Translations under genes and position numbers: made by a program
From: Camellia lanceoleosa
Taxonomy: Eukaryota; Streptophyta; Magnoliopsida; Ericales; Theaceae
Assembly (NCBI GenBank): GCA_025200525.1
Contig: CM045759.1
Span: 6,262,001-6,326,000, forward strand
Length of the DNA stretch: 64,000 nucleotides
Direction: 5' to 3'
Shown here: one piece after another, positions 21,991 to 33,128 of the stretch
How the letters are laid out: every line of letters starts with the position of its first letter
Position numbering within the stretch: position 1 is the first letter of the stretch
The notes under the pieces: generated by a model
Told to the model about the DNA's origin: nothing
What the model saw: the letters and a program-made list of their open reading frames with translations, nothing else
Databases searched by the model: none

Positions 21991-22670
21991 TTACTATTAG
22001 GAGTGTTTAAATTATTTAGTGAATGGAAGAACTGAATCAAATCGATCTCTTTAAATTGGATTGGTTCAATTTTTGAGTGTATTGGTTTGGTTCTAGATTT
22101 TAAATAATCAAACTGATAAGATTAGATTGGTTCTTAGATTTGACCTAGTCTTAACAAAACCAATCCAAGAACTAAACCTATTAATATATATTTTAAATTT
22201 TTATTTATATTAACATATCTTCACCTAATTTGTTTATTACAATATATTTGATTGTATCTAATAATTTTTTACATACAATAATTATTAAGTAAACGGAGGA
22301 AGTACTAGAAGTTTGAGTTGGATTTCACAGTTGATTTAATTTGTATTGGTTGTATTTTTAGATTTAATTGGTATGGATTATGTTTAAGATTGAGTAGAAT
22401 TTAATTTGTATTAACTTGCATTAAATAATATTTTGTTATTTGTTTGTACTATATTTAAATGTTAAAGATTTATTTATTTTAATTATTTGTTATTGATTGA
22501 TTCATTTATTTTTAATATAGTAAAACCGTGGTTTCAACTCGAACCAACCTGAGTTACATTGGATTAGGTTTGGTTGATTTTAGGAGTTTTTTTTTTAAGA
22601 TCCCTTGTATTAAGATTTTATAGCATAAAGGACATCTAATATTTTCATAATGTCTAAGGTCCCTCAAGTT

Positions 22671-22730
22671 GGTCCAGAGAAAATTGGTCCAGAGAAAATT
22701 AGTCCAGAGAAAATTGGTCCAGAGAAATTC
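22671..22730. repeat. 15-bp tandem repeat, four units
   Basis: GGTCCAGAGAAAATT repeats at 22671, 22686, 22701 and 22716, with one substitution in the third unit. It continues as scattered CAGAGAAAATT words to about 22870. Confidence 0.85.
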
Positions 22731-23664
22731 TGGACTTCCAAAGAATTTCTCTGGGTTCAACCTAGAGAAAATTCAAATTTCTTTGGGTTCAGTTTAACCA
22801 ATTTTCAAATCAGAGAAAATTGACTTCACCAATTTTACTCAGTTAAAGGCAGAGAAAATTAAACAAATTTCTCTGCCCTCCCTATCTCTCCTAGACTCAA
22901 CTCTCTAGAGAAACAATATGGGTTTCATAGAAATAATTAGAGGACTGAGAATTTACCTTTTGAAACTTGAGGGCAATTTTATAGGGGAAGTGATGAAGCA
23001 AGGAAACTGAAATAGGGTTTGGAACTATGAATCCTAGTATTCGAGTCACCATCAATGCCTAGTAGGGAGGAACTGAGAGCTCTATCATGCATAGCTTGCT
23101 CGCTCTGTTTCTTTCTTAGCTAATTGGAATGGACATTGCCTGCGCAATTAACTAAATCAAACTTCATCAAATTAATTGAAACAAGGCAAAGTTTAATACC
23201 GTAATGACAATAGCACTATGGAAATGGGAAACTCTCTAAGTTGATGATGGGCGTGATTATTGTTGGATGAGGGTGACAAAATAGACCCAACAATTGACTG
23301 GTCAATTTCATTCCAACAAAACAAGTAATTAATAAATTCATTTTACCAGATAAGTACTTCAACAACAATAAAACAAGGATGAATTTCATTTTACCCCCCA
23401 AAATTTTTAAAAGGAAATCCATCCCTAATTATTAGAGAGGTGGAAGCCCTTAATTTTGATTTCCACTCTTATCAAACATACATTTCTATTTTAACATCAG
23501 TTCTCTACGCTAAACCCAAACCACAAAAATCCCAACCCAAAAATTGAAACCTCGAATCGCCCGCCCTTGGTTGAGCCACTTCCAACTGAGGAACCTCCGA
23601 CCGGGACTGCTTGAGCCGCTTTCGACTGAGGAACCTCGAATCCCCCGCCCTTGGTTGGATCAGT

Positions 23665-23880
23665 CTTAGTCAAAAACTCTCCAAAAAGCTCATGCGCCCT
23701 CCTCTGACTTGAATGTCGTTGGATGGCTCTATCTTGACCTTGACTGCCTCAAACAGGACTTGAGATGGCTCCATCAGTTCTTTGATAGCCTGGTTGCCAC
23801 CGGACAGATCTACATTGGCTTGTACTGCCTCGAGCACATCATGTTCTGATCTAGGCAGCTCAACCGACGGTTCGCCTCTA
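23665..23880 (-). pseudogene. Gene-like open stretch, possibly a captured fragment
   Basis: On the minus strand about 70 codons read without a stop, with coding-like composition: ELPRSEHDVLEAVQANVD, then GNQAIKELMEPSQVLFEAV and VKIEPSNDIQVRGGRM, ending FLESF and a stop. A GA-rich tract lies at about 23950-24030, the position of a plant 5' leader in this orientation. The family is not recognised. Position inside an inverted-repeat element raises the possibility of gene capture, as in Pack-MULEs. No start codon is certain. Confidence 0.3.
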
Positions 23881-24242
23881 AAATTATTAGGGATTTGGAA
23901 GCCCTAATACAAACATTTTAGAGGAAGAAAGAGATGTAGAAACGAGTGAAAGAGAGAGAGAGAGAGAGAAGAAGAAGAAGAAAAAGATATGAATTTAACA
24001 TAGGAAGAGAGTTGAGAGAGAGAGAGACAAAATGAGTTTGATTTGAGAAATTTCTCCATAATATAGGAGTGTGGCGGTTAAGGGATCTTAGACATCATAA
24101 AATAATATTGTAGATCTCTTCCATTACTAAATATGGAATATGGACCTTAAACTAATTTTCCCTTGATTTTAATGTATGATTAATTTGATTCTAGGTCTAA
24201 AAATTTGAAATCAATTATGATTGGGTTAGTTCTAAATTTAAT

Positions 24243-24414
24243 GAATAATGTTATATGTACCAATTAGTGTACTAACTAGTGTACCAATTGATGATGTCAC
24301 ATAATTTAAGAGGTTTTTATTATTTGTAATTTGTATAATGAGTGGGGTTAATAATAATATCATAACTAGTGTTGGTACACTAATTAGTACACTTTAGTAC
24401 ATGTAGCACCACCG
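24243..24414 (+). mobile_element. MITE 1 (172 bp, 9-bp target duplication)
   Basis: Flanked by AAATTTAAT at 24234-24242 and 24415-24423. Ends are an imperfect inverted repeat (GAATAATGTTATATGTAC against CGGTGGTGCTACATGTAC). A 9-bp duplication is typical of Mutator-like (MULE) transposons, so this is probably a non-autonomous MULE MITE. Confidence 0.75.
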
Positions 24415-24430
24415 AAATTTAATATCAAAT

Positions 24431-24598
24431 CGGTGGTGCTACATGCACCAATTAGTATACTAACTAGTGTATTAGTTATGACATTATTATTGATCTCACT
24501 TATTATACATATTACAAATATCAAAAATATCTTAAATTATGTCACATTATCAATTGGTACATTAGTTAGTATATTAATTGGTACATGTAGTATTATTC
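24431..24598 (-). mobile_element. MITE 2 (168 bp, opposite orientation, 9-bp target duplication)
   Basis: Flanked by ATATCAAAT at 24422-24430 and 24599-24607. It is about 85 per cent identical to the reverse complement of MITE 1. The two elements sit 16 bp apart and their duplications overlap by 2 bp, so together they form a long imperfect hairpin (24241-24600). Confidence 0.78.
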
Positions 24599-24851
24599 AT
24601 ATCAAATTAAACCAAATCAACCCATGAACACCCCTAATTATTACATATATTAAAATTATAATTTTCAAAATTTAAAAAACCCAAACAGATTATCAAATTC
24701 TTGAACCATTTACAAGTAGAGGGAGGGAGGGCGGGATTAATACGGTGAAGTTCAGATACATCACTCGAGGCAAATAAAGAGTGGACCTCCCAAAATCGAG
24801 ACGTTATATTTTGGCCCTCAACGGCCAAATTCTACTCATTGAAATTCAAAT

Positions 24852-24885
<34 letters not shown>

Positions 24886-25476
24886 ATGGCTTCCTCTAAG
24901 CTCAGAAGCTCATGTTCCTTCCCCAATCTCCTCCTCTCATGCTTGAATTTTACTCTCTTCATCCTCTCTGCAACCGCTCTCTTCCCCATCATCCTCCTCA
25001 AAATGCCCCCAACTTCTCTAGGCTAGGCATTCCTCACAGTCTCTTCAATTTCACTTCTCTCCTCCTTTGTGGGATTCTACTCTCATCTCACCCACTTCTG
25101 CTTCATAAACCACCTCTCCCTCCTTCTCGCCTCCTCAATCGGTCAATTACTCTCCATTTTAGCCCTCTTCACCAAAGAAAAACCGGGCCTTTCTCTACTA
25201 AAATCGCCAAGAGACCCGAGAGAGGCTAAAGTGTTGGTGAGATTGGAGTGTGGGATTTTAATGGCAATATTTGTACTGCAAATTGGTGTGTTGGTATTGA
25301 TGTGTGCTGTGCATAGTTGTTGTGTGAGAGAGTATGAGGGTTTGGAATCAGAGAGAGAGGCAATGGAGAGGAAGAGGAGTCGGAGGATGGCGAGGGTGCA
25401 GGAGGAATCGATGGCGAATGTGGCAAAAATGGCAGAGATGAAAGGGAAGGAGTTGGATGAGAAGGTGAAGAATTAA
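24886..25476 (+). pseudogene. Four-helix plant membrane protein with one in-frame TAG
   Basis: ATG 24886 follows a CT-rich leader (24859-24884), a common plant 5' UTR feature. The frame is open to TAA 25474-25476 (196 codons) apart from TAG at 25024-25026. Four hydrophobic segments are visible: residues about 14-38 (LLLSCLNFTLFILSATALF), 47-68 (LTVSSISLLSSFVGFY), 72-96 (FINHLSLLLASSIGQLLSIL) and 115-142 (ILMAIFVLQIGVLVLMCAV). A highly charged C-terminal tail (REYEGLESEREAMERKRSRR) should lie in the cytosol and may coil. It resembles a conserved uncharacterised plant membrane protein family, recalled and not checked. Apart from the TAG nothing is broken, so recent inactivation or a base-call error are both possible. 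Confidence 0.65.
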
Positions 25477-26291
25477 AAAATGATTTGGAAGGCTAAAGAC
25501 AGAACACTCCTTGTGGTTGTTATTAGTAGTTAAAATGATCGCTTTTTTTAAACATAGTTAAATGATCTGTTTGTTGTTGATGTTTTGTTGTTATTGTTGT
25601 TGTGTTTTTTTGGGGTCACCATAGGGTGTCCACTGGAGGCATTATATGAATATATGAATGGTGTTTTTGATGATTAATACAATGTTAGCTCTTTCATATG
25701 CAATTTTTTATTTTTATTTATTTTTTGATGTGTGATTGTTTTCTTTATTTCAAATGAAGGCTAAAATAGAATGGGTCATTGGTCAAAGGGAAATACTATT
25801 CTTATATTTAGTTTGGGTAGAAGAAAAGAAATGTACCTTCTAAATAGAATCATTATTCTACAATTTAGAAGAATAATTATTTTATTGAGAGGTGAAGAAA
25901 TAACCATTTCATTTCTATTCAAAATCATTTCAGCAAACTAAACACTACCCCCAAATGAATCTTTCTTGCAGATGATGATATATTATTGGTCTAAATTTGA
26001 GTCTAACTAAATTAAACCGATGCAACTGAAAGGCTACAGGTTTTAGCCTTTTTTTTTTTTTTTAATGACATTATCTAATTTTTAAACCAACAATTACTGG
26101 ATGACATTATATTACAACCAGAAGAAAACTTTCAAAAAATACCAAAAAATGCGAAATTGGAAGCCAAAAAATGGAATTTGGTTGAAAAGCGGTTTCAATC
26201 ACAACGCTGCTTATTTTGTTTGTTGGGCTGTTTTGGATCATTTTTTTTTTTTACTTTTGTTGAAAACTACAAGGGATTTGGATTAGAGTGG
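25477..26291. other. Spacer between the membrane protein gene and the Tat element
   Basis: AT-rich; it includes the likely 3' UTR of the preceding gene and a poly-T stretch near 26049-26063. No gene or clear repeat seen. Confidence 0.6.
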
Positions 26292-26823
26292 TGTGGGGAT
26301 GTATTTTCTGAGTACCAACACATGGCCAAGGTGATACCGAAGTGTCAGCCGAGATCCCACGAGTCATGGTAGTTGCGCCGAGGTTATCTCGGATATGCCG
26401 AGGTCACCTCCGAAGATATCGGAATTCGAGTTAAGCGGATCGGGGACAAGAGTCCTAGATTGCGAGAAGACTTCAGTTTGGGTAAAGGTAAAACTCTTAG
26501 GGAGTTTATCCTGATCCCACTGGGAGTCCTAGATTAGCCGTAGTCCTAAGTCCATTAGGACCGGGTTCCTGTTGGGACTAGGATTGTATTGGTTATAAAA
26601 GAGAGGCACCCCCATGGGTCTAAGGTATGTTTTTATACTCAAGCTAGTGAGTTAAGTACTTGATTATCTTTGAGAGATATACTGACTTGATCGTCGGAGT
26701 ACCCCCGGGTGGAAGAACCACACGAGTCTTTTTCTTTCTGCAGATTCTGAGGGCCGTCTACTACTGCTGTGTTCTACCGTGAATCACTAAGGAGCGCAGT
26801 GGGATCCTAAATCCACTCACACA
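26292..26823 (+). repeat. Tat-type 5' LTR
   Basis: TGTGGGGATGT begins the LTR and CCACTCACACA ends it three bases before the primer site. A GGTTATAAAAGAGAGG TATA box lies near 26590. GCCGAG occurs at 26348, 26377 and 26397. The start was chosen because a diverged relative at 50403 begins TGTGGAGACAT with similar downstream order. Confidence 0.7.
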
Positions 26824-26826
26824 ATT

Positions 26827-26840
26827 TGGCGCCGTCTGGG
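26827..26840 (+). other. Primer binding site, TGGCGCC type
   Basis: TGGCGCCGTCTGGG follows the LTR. TGGCGCCGT-type sites are usual in Tat and Athila elements and match tRNA ends such as Asp in the first bases; the exact tRNA is not resolved. Confidence 0.75.
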
Positions 26841-26856
26841 AACGAGAGAAGAGTAG

Positions 26857-28534
26857 ATGGCGATGCTTGCGAAGGAAAATATTGGGGATGACACTCCAGT
26901 TGGGAGTGGAAGACCCGCCGACCTTAACGCGGAAGAAGGAGACCACAATGAGGAAGTTCGTGATCAGAATCACGCAGAGAACGCCGTCGGCCAAAACGGT
27001 GATACATCAAAGAAAGCGGACAGGGGTAAATACTATAACGAGGACGACCTCCAGACATGGAAAGATGATGTCCGAGGAGGGACGAAGAAGTAAAGGAGAT
27101 GGCAAATAAGTTGGCGGACCTTGATCGGTCGTCAACTTCATGATGCGAATAATATCATCGACCTCCATACCGCAGACACACCAATGCCAAAGAAGAACGC
27201 CCAGAAGAAGGGACGGAAAGAAATCCCCGAGGCCCCTCAGCACACGAGGAGCGGAAGGTACTCTCACCGACCCTCCAGGGAAGTCGGCCGAGAAGAGCCG
27301 AGAAGAGAAGAGTCCCGAAGGACATATCGCGAGAAGGAAGCAGACCCCAAAGAACATCGGCATGTTCCGGGGCGGATATTGTGTTTCGATGCGTCCTGCG
27401 GAGAAGGATCGAAAAGGGGCCACCATGAGGCCGAGAGTAGTGCGCCGAAAAGGCTGAAGCCCAATGACAGCCGGGCTGCAGGAAGAAGTAAAGAGGACTT
27501 GAGAGATTACCTCAAGAGGAAACAGGAGAATGCCGGAGCCGAAGTAACTTCCCCGGTTAAGCCGAGGACTCCATTCTCGACAGAATTGGATAGATTCATT
27601 TGGGCGAAAAGATTCAGTATGCCGAGGCTCCAGATATATGATGGTAAGTCGGACCCTAACTTCCATGTTGGATTATTTTTGAATTCCATGGCTTTGTACA
27701 GTGGGAACGAGCCGTTGCTCTGCAAAGTGTTCCCTTCATCCTTTGGGGAGATTGCATCGGTGGTTCCACAAACTACCAAAGGGGCGTGAAGAAATTTGGG
27801 AAGGCTGGCGAGATGTTTGTGGCCGTGTTCATAACAACCAACCGGCAGCCACTAAGGGTGGATGCGTTGATGGCCCTAAAAATCAGCAAAGACGAAAGCC
27901 TTAGGGCTTATGCAAAGAGGTACTATGAGGTGTTCAATCGAATACCTGAATGCAACCAGGAGATGGCGGTCGTATCTTTCAAGAACGGCCTGAAGGATGA
28001 CTGTCCATTGCGGAAGTCTTTGGCGAAAACCCTGCCAAAGAGCATGGAAGAACTCATGGCGAGAATTGAGAAATACGCACGAGCCGAGGAAGACACCTCG
28101 GGGAACAAGGATACGAAGACAGAAAAAGGCAACGGCTCGCCGAAGCGAGGCCGAGGTAACAATGGACAAAACAAACAGGAGACAGAGTTGAGGGCTAAAC
28201 AAGCAGTGACGACGGTGTTCCGAATACCGGTCCAAAAAGTCCTTGACCAAATTCGAAATCAGCCCTACTTCAGGGCGCCGGCAAGAGCACAAGGAGAATT
28301 TATGGGGAGAAACCTGGGTAGGCGTTGTGCCTACCACAATGAGCAGGGTCACCCAACTCAGGGTTGCAGAGCCCTTAAAGCACACTTAGAAGATCTGGTG
28401 AGGCAAGGCCATTTAAGAGACCTTGTGGATGAGGCCAGAACCAGGGAAGAGCAGGCACGATTGCCTCAAGCACCAGCAGCCCCGCCCCCCCAGCACAGCA
28501 ACCACAGGCAGGTGGACCTCGGGTGGTTAACGTG
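26857..28534 (+). pseudogene. Tat gag (frameshifted)
   Basis: ATG 26857 opens MAMLAKENIGDDTPVG; frame changes occur near 27090 and 27760. The capsid core reads PFSTELDRFIWAKRF, PRLQIYDGKSDPNFHV, MALYSGNEPLLCKVFPSSF, then after the shift RVDALMALKISKDESLRAYA and KRYYEVFNRIPECNQ. The zinc-binding motif CAYHNEQGHPTQGC (C/H/H/C form), followed by LKAHLEDLVRQGHL, is characteristic of Tat gag. A basic and acidic low-complexity region lies at about 27180-27530. Confidence 0.82.
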
Positions 28535-29158
28535 ATCCACTCAAAGGTGAATGAAAACGACATACGGGGGGAGACGCAGAGGGTGAAGCATCTGCAGCAT
28601 GTCAACCAGGTCGGACTGAAAAGACCTCGGCCTGAAGATTGCCAAGGACCAACGATAACCTTCACAGAGGCCGACCTTGACATGGTTCAGCACCCGCACA
28701 ATGATGCCCTGGTAGTATCCCTCCAGGTTGGGGAGTGCCAGGTGAAACGCATCTTGATTGATCAAGGTAGCTCCTGCGACATCATGTATGTCAGATGCTA
28801 CAAGGAGTTAGGCCTTCACCCTGATGACATGGAGCAGTCAAACGGCCCGATGGTCGGCTTCAATGGAACGCCGACATGGCCTTTAGGCGCAACAAGCCTG
28901 GAGGTACAAGCTGGCACGAAGAAGATGAGGACAGAATTTATTGTGATTGATACGCCTTCACCTTACAACATCATCCTGGGGAGGCCGTGGTTGCATGCAA
29001 TGGGGGCAGTTCCCTCAACCTTGCATCAACTGCTACGATTCCCAACAGAACATGGGATTGAGGAAATCAGAGGAGATCGATTGAAGCGAAAAAATTGCTC
29101 CATGGCGAGAATGAAGTTAACTGCGCAGCATTCGAGAACCAGAGGAAGCAGAGGTTGA
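28523..29158 (+). pseudogene. Tat protease region
   Basis: Contains DALVVSLQVGECQVKRILI, then DQGSSCDIMY at the active-site position, then FIVIDTPSPYNIILGRPWL, the flap/hydrophobic segment of retroviral-type proteases. DQG in place of DTG/DSG recurs in Tat-lineage predicted proteins, so it need not be a lesion. The 3' end of the frame runs out of phase before the next block. Confidence 0.8.
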
Positions 29159-29168
29159 AGAAGAGGAC

Positions 29169-30858
29169 ATGAAGGTCCTAGATGATGTCGGCAAGGAGCC
29201 GACCGAGAAGAGTGAAGAAGCATTGAAGAAAATCTTCGTCCAAGAGGGCGATGAGGAGCGCTTCTTTCTTCTCGGCACAGGATTAACCGAAGAAGAAGAA
29301 AGGGAGTTGGAAGCCTTTTTGAGAAAAAATATTGAGGTGTTCGCCTGGACACCTTATGAAATGCCTGGCATTGACCCCGAGGTCACATGCCACAGACTCA
29401 ACGTTGACAGGTCGGCCAAACCTGTAATACAACGAGCCAGAAGACCGACGTTGATGCACGTCGAAGCAGTGGAAGAGGAAGTAGCCAGACTTCTAGAGGC
29501 CAGGGCCATCCGAGAAGCCAATTATCCGACGTGGCTATCAAATACCGTGGTAGTAAAGAAGAAGAATGGCAAGTGGAGGGTCTGCGTGGACTTCACAAAT
29601 CTGAACAAAGCTTGTCCCAAAGACAGCTTCCCTCTGCCAAAGATCGACCAGTTGGTGGACGCCACATCTGGACATGGAAGGATGAGCTTCTTAGACGCAT
29701 ATAGGGGGTATCACCAGATAGCCGTGTACCCCCCGGATGAGGAGAAGACAGCGTTTGTCACTCCCAAAGGTGCAGTTATTCTGAGTCATGCCTTTTGGAC
29801 TGAAGAACGCAGGAGCAACTTACCAAAGGCTGGTGACCAAGATGTTCAGACACTTGATTGGCCGAACTGTCGAAGTCTACATCGATGATATGGTCGTGAA
29901 GACCAAGGAACCAAAGGATCATCTCGCTGACTTAGAAGAGGTCTTTGACATACTCAAAACATATCGGCTCCGACTAAACGCATCGAAATGCGCGTTTGGA
30001 GTCGGATCCGGTAAGTTCTTGGGATATCTAGTTACTAGAAGGGGCATTGAAGCCAGCCCAGATCAGATCAAGGCCATTCTGGAATTACAGAGTCCAACAT
30101 CGGCTAAACAGGTTCAGATGCTTACTGGAAGGGCCGCAGCCCTAAACAGATTTATAAGCCGAAGTTCGGACAAGTGTAAACCCTTTTTCAATCTGGTGAA
30201 AAAGGCCACGGATTTTTTATGGACAGAGGAATGTGAGGCCGCTCTGGCCGACCTGAAGAAGTACCTTACCTCGGCCCCAGTCCTCTCAACACCTCAACCT
30301 GGGGAGGAACTGTTCTTATACCTAGCAGTTTCAGAGCACGCAGTAAGTGCTGTGGTCGTCCGAGAAGAGAAGGGAGAACAGAAGGCAGTCTACTACGTAA
30401 GTAAAACCTTGGCCGATGCAGAAACAAGGTATTTACCACTTGAGAAATTAATGCTGGCCTTGGTAATGGCCTCAAAGAAGCTAAACCATTATTTTCAGGC
30501 TCACAAGATAGTGGTTCTGACAGAGCACCCATTAAAATCCTTGTTACAACAAGGAGACTTGACTGGAAGAATTGCAAGATGGGCCGTAGTGTTGGGCCAA
30601 TATGACCTGGAGTTCAGGCCGAGAACAGCGATAAAAGGCCAAGTCTTGGCCGACTTCGTGGCCGAGTTCTCACGAGAATACATCGAACAAGACTCCGTGG
30701 CCGAGATGAACGATGTCCGAGCAAGGAAGAAGAAGCCCAGCCAAGGGCTAAGGAACCAAGGAAGGAAAAACTCAGACCCTGCAGCATTTACATTGGTGAC
30801 TCCTTTCAACTTTTTGTTGATGGGAGCTCAAACCGGCAGGGGGCAGGGGCAGGAGTAG
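29169..30858 (+). pseudogene. Tat RT and first RNase H
   Basis: Two overlapping frames joined by a shift near 29785. First: EVARLLEARAIREANYPTWL, VVVKKKNGKWRVCVDFTNLN and FLDAYRGYHQIAV. Second: [28 protein letters not shown] (catalytic YIDD) and [20 protein letters not shown]. RNase H follows with [40 protein letters not shown] and [20 protein letters not shown]. In Tat elements this RNase H is usually degenerate and is backed up by a second one. Confidence 0.87.
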
Positions 30859-31121
30859 TGCTAATTTCCCCCGATGGGGAGATATTGGAACAATCCATTC
30901 GACTGGGGTTCAAAGCCTCAAATAATGAGGCGGAGTATGAAGCATTAATTGCTGGACTGAAGCTGGCAGTAGCAGCAGAGGCAGATGAGGTAATAGTTTT
31001 TTGTGACTCACAACTCATAGTAAATCAAACTACAGGAGAGTTTGTCACCGAGATGAAAGGATGTCGGCATATGCAAAAGAAGTCATCGGTGGCGGACATG
31101 TTTCAAAAGCCGACTTCTTGA
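30770..31121 (+). pseudogene. Second, archaeal-type RNase H
   Basis: After a frame change near 30850 the sequence reads [35 protein letters not shown] and VIVFCDSQLIVNQTTGEF. The EAEYEALIAGL and DSQLIVNQ motifs carry the acidic catalytic residues of the archaeal/plant-type RNase H that Tat retrotransposons gained in addition to their own. The frame is lost after about 31090. Confidence 0.82.
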
Positions 31122-31414
31122 GTTAGCGAGATGATAACAACCACGCCCGACGTTGGCCAATCTAGCAAGCTCAATGCAAACCGGAAGACGAGGACAATCA
31201 TGGTGGATTACCTATCAAGCCGAGCATAGAAACACCACACACAATGCAAGAAGCATTATGTGTGGACATGGGACAATTTGGATGGATGCAATTATTGCAT
31301 TCTGAAGAGGTAAACCGCGAAGATCGAAAGGAAGCACACAAGGTCGGTGAAGTCGGCAAGATTGATCGGCAATGAAGGACATCTGTCTGAAGATCCTTCG
31401 GACCCCTTTAAGGT
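31122..31414 (+). pseudogene. Tat connector between RNase H and integrase, degraded
   Basis: No long open frame, but fragments such as a pre-integrase zinc-finger neighbourhood continue the element. No separate gene is seen here. Confidence 0.5.
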
Positions 31415-32478
31415 GTGTACACCCTCTCGGTCGAAGACTTTTGTATGAAATTCATGAAGGAGTTTGTGGAAGCCACGCAGGCGATCGTTAGCTCAGGCCA
31501 TTACCCAAGGGTATTGGTGGCCCTATATGCAAAAAGATCTGAAGCCTATGTGAAGAAGTGTGAACAATGCGAGGTTTGCACCATTGATACATCACCAAAT
31601 TGACTGAACCTGTTTCGACCCTTGGCCATTTGCCCAATGGGGCATGGATCTTGTTGGAAAATTGCCCCAAGCAATGGGCAACTAAGTACCTCTTGGTGGC
31701 TCTGGACTACTTCACAAAATGGATAGAAGCAGAGCCTCTTGCCAAAATCCGAGATGTGGATGCGAAGAACTTCATCTGGAAAAGCATCATCACCAGATTT
31801 GGGATTCCAAGAGCAATTGTTGCCGACAACGGAACACAGTTTGACAGCAAACTCATCAAGAATTTTTGCGCCAAATTCAAGATAAAAAATTATTTCTCAA
31901 CACCAAGCTTTCCCTAAAGTAATGGGCAAGCCGAAGCATCAAACAAAGTCATTCTAGATGGAATAAAGAAGAGGCTGCAGGCAGCAAAAGGAAAGTGGGT
32001 AGACGAATTGCCCAACGTGCTCTGGGCATATCGCACTACGCCAAGAAGATCAACAGGGGAATCCCCTTTTGCCATGGCTTATGGCATAGAAGCAGTCATT
32101 CCACTGGAGATCGGCATCCCAGAGATCGTAGCGAGGAGTTGAAGCGGGTCTAATGATGTGCTCTTAGCCCGAGATCTGGACCTACTAAAAGAAAGAAGAG
32201 AGAAAGCTGCAATCCAGCTTGCAGCATACCAGTAACAGCTTGCCAAAGCTTACAACAAGAAGGTCAATCCAAGGGATTTTCAGGTCAACGACTTAGTCTT
32301 GAGAAAAGTGGTCGGCAATAAGAAGGATCCCAGAGAGGGCAAACTTGGCCCAAATTGGGAAGGCCCCTACAGAATCACTTCGGTGTTAGGGAATGGGGCA
32401 TATCAGCTCGAAGATAATGAGGGCAAAGCACAGCCTAGACCATGGAACACTTGTAATTTAAAGTTTTTTTATCATTAG
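31415..32478 (+). pseudogene. Tat integrase
   Basis: Starts in the zinc finger (YVKKCEQCEVC), then KYLLVALDYFTKWIEAEPL (shortened; first catalytic Asp), RAIVADNGTQFDS (second Asp) and [19 protein letters not shown] (Glu). It then continues through [20 protein letters not shown] and a C-terminal KLGPNWEGPYRITSV segment, ending near TAG 32476-32478. Stops at 31917, about 32140 and about 32234 and a frame change near 31600 break it. Confidence 0.85.
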
Positions 32479-32637
32479 ATGTTCTTTGATTTTTTTTTCC
32501 GATATGTTCAATAAAATAGCAGAATTCCTCTGAACTTATACAACTTTGCATGATGTCGTTTTTTGAATAATGAGAACCCAAGAGGAACTTAGGTTCACAT
32601 TGGGGGCAGAGAGAAGATATTAGTAAATGCTTAGCCG

Positions 32638-33128
32638 AAGTTAAGCCGAGATAAATTCCTTATCTTTACTTGTTGAAATTTGTAGCAATTTACAAGTCAA
32701 AGTTAAGCCGAGATAAATTCCTTATCTTTACTTGTTGAAATTTGTAGCAATTTACAAGTCAAAGTTAAGGCGAGATAAATTCCTTATCTTTACTTGTTGA
32801 AATTTGTAGCAATTTACAAGTCAAAGTTAAGCCGAGATAAATTCCTTATCTTTACTTGTTGAAATTTGTAGCAATTTACAAGTCAAAGTTAAGCCGAGAT
32901 AAATTCATATCTTTACTTGTTGAAATTTGTAGCAATTTACAAGTCAAAGTTAAGTGAGATAAATTCTTATCTTTACTTGTTGAAATTTGTAGCAATTTAC
33001 AAGTCAGAGTTAAGCCGAGATAAACTCCTTATCTTTACTTGTTGAAATTTGTAGCAATTTACAAGTTAAAGTTAAGCTAATATGATTGTTGTCTTCACTT
33101 GTTGAAATTTGTAGCAATTTGCAAGATG
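32638..33128. repeat. 62-bp tandem array in Tat 3' region (about 8 units)
   Basis: Unit AAGTTAAGCCGAGATAAATT...AATTTACAAGTCA; unit starts at 32638, 32700, 32762, 32824 and 32886, then slightly shortened units to about 33128. The first units are nearly identical and the last two are diverged. Each unit contains an inverted ACTTGT/ACAAGT pair. Tandem arrays between integrase and 3' LTR are known in Tat/Ogre elements and can seed satellites. Confidence 0.92.

Larger units (their letters stand above)
22594..24162. mobile_element. Candidate DNA element with about 70-bp terminal inverted repeats
   Basis: The left end (TTTAAGATCCC..., 22594-22665) matches the reverse complement of the right end (24078-24162, TTTAAGGTCC...) at roughly three quarters of positions, including GTCTAAGGTCCCT against GTCTAAGATCCCT. 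The interior holds a 15-bp tandem repeat, a GA-rich tract and a gene-like stretch at 23665-23880 on the minus strand. No transposase is visible. A clean target duplication was not found. Confidence 0.4.
21994..24640. mobile_element. Probable old inverted-repeat element hosting later insertions
   Basis: The left side reads TTAGGAGTGTTTAAATT and the right side ends AACACCCCTAATTA, i.e. an inverted TTAGG(A/G)GTGTT terminus. The DNA near both ends is built of TTGGTTTGGTT-like words. The TIR element at 22594 and the two MITEs at 24243 and 24431 would then be later insertions. Boundaries and relationship are uncertain because the interior is diverged. Confidence 0.3.

Noticed and set aside
26348..26402. 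GCCGAG at 26377 and 26397 as another 20-bp dyad.
   Set aside because: Only one pair, the motif is not palindromic, and GCCGAG-type words are common throughout the Tat element, so chance is likely.
27007..28385. Long minus-strand open frames opposite the Tat gag.
   Set aside because: They mirror the purine-rich sense coding strand; no domain is recognised, unlike the true antisense gene at 33430-35772.
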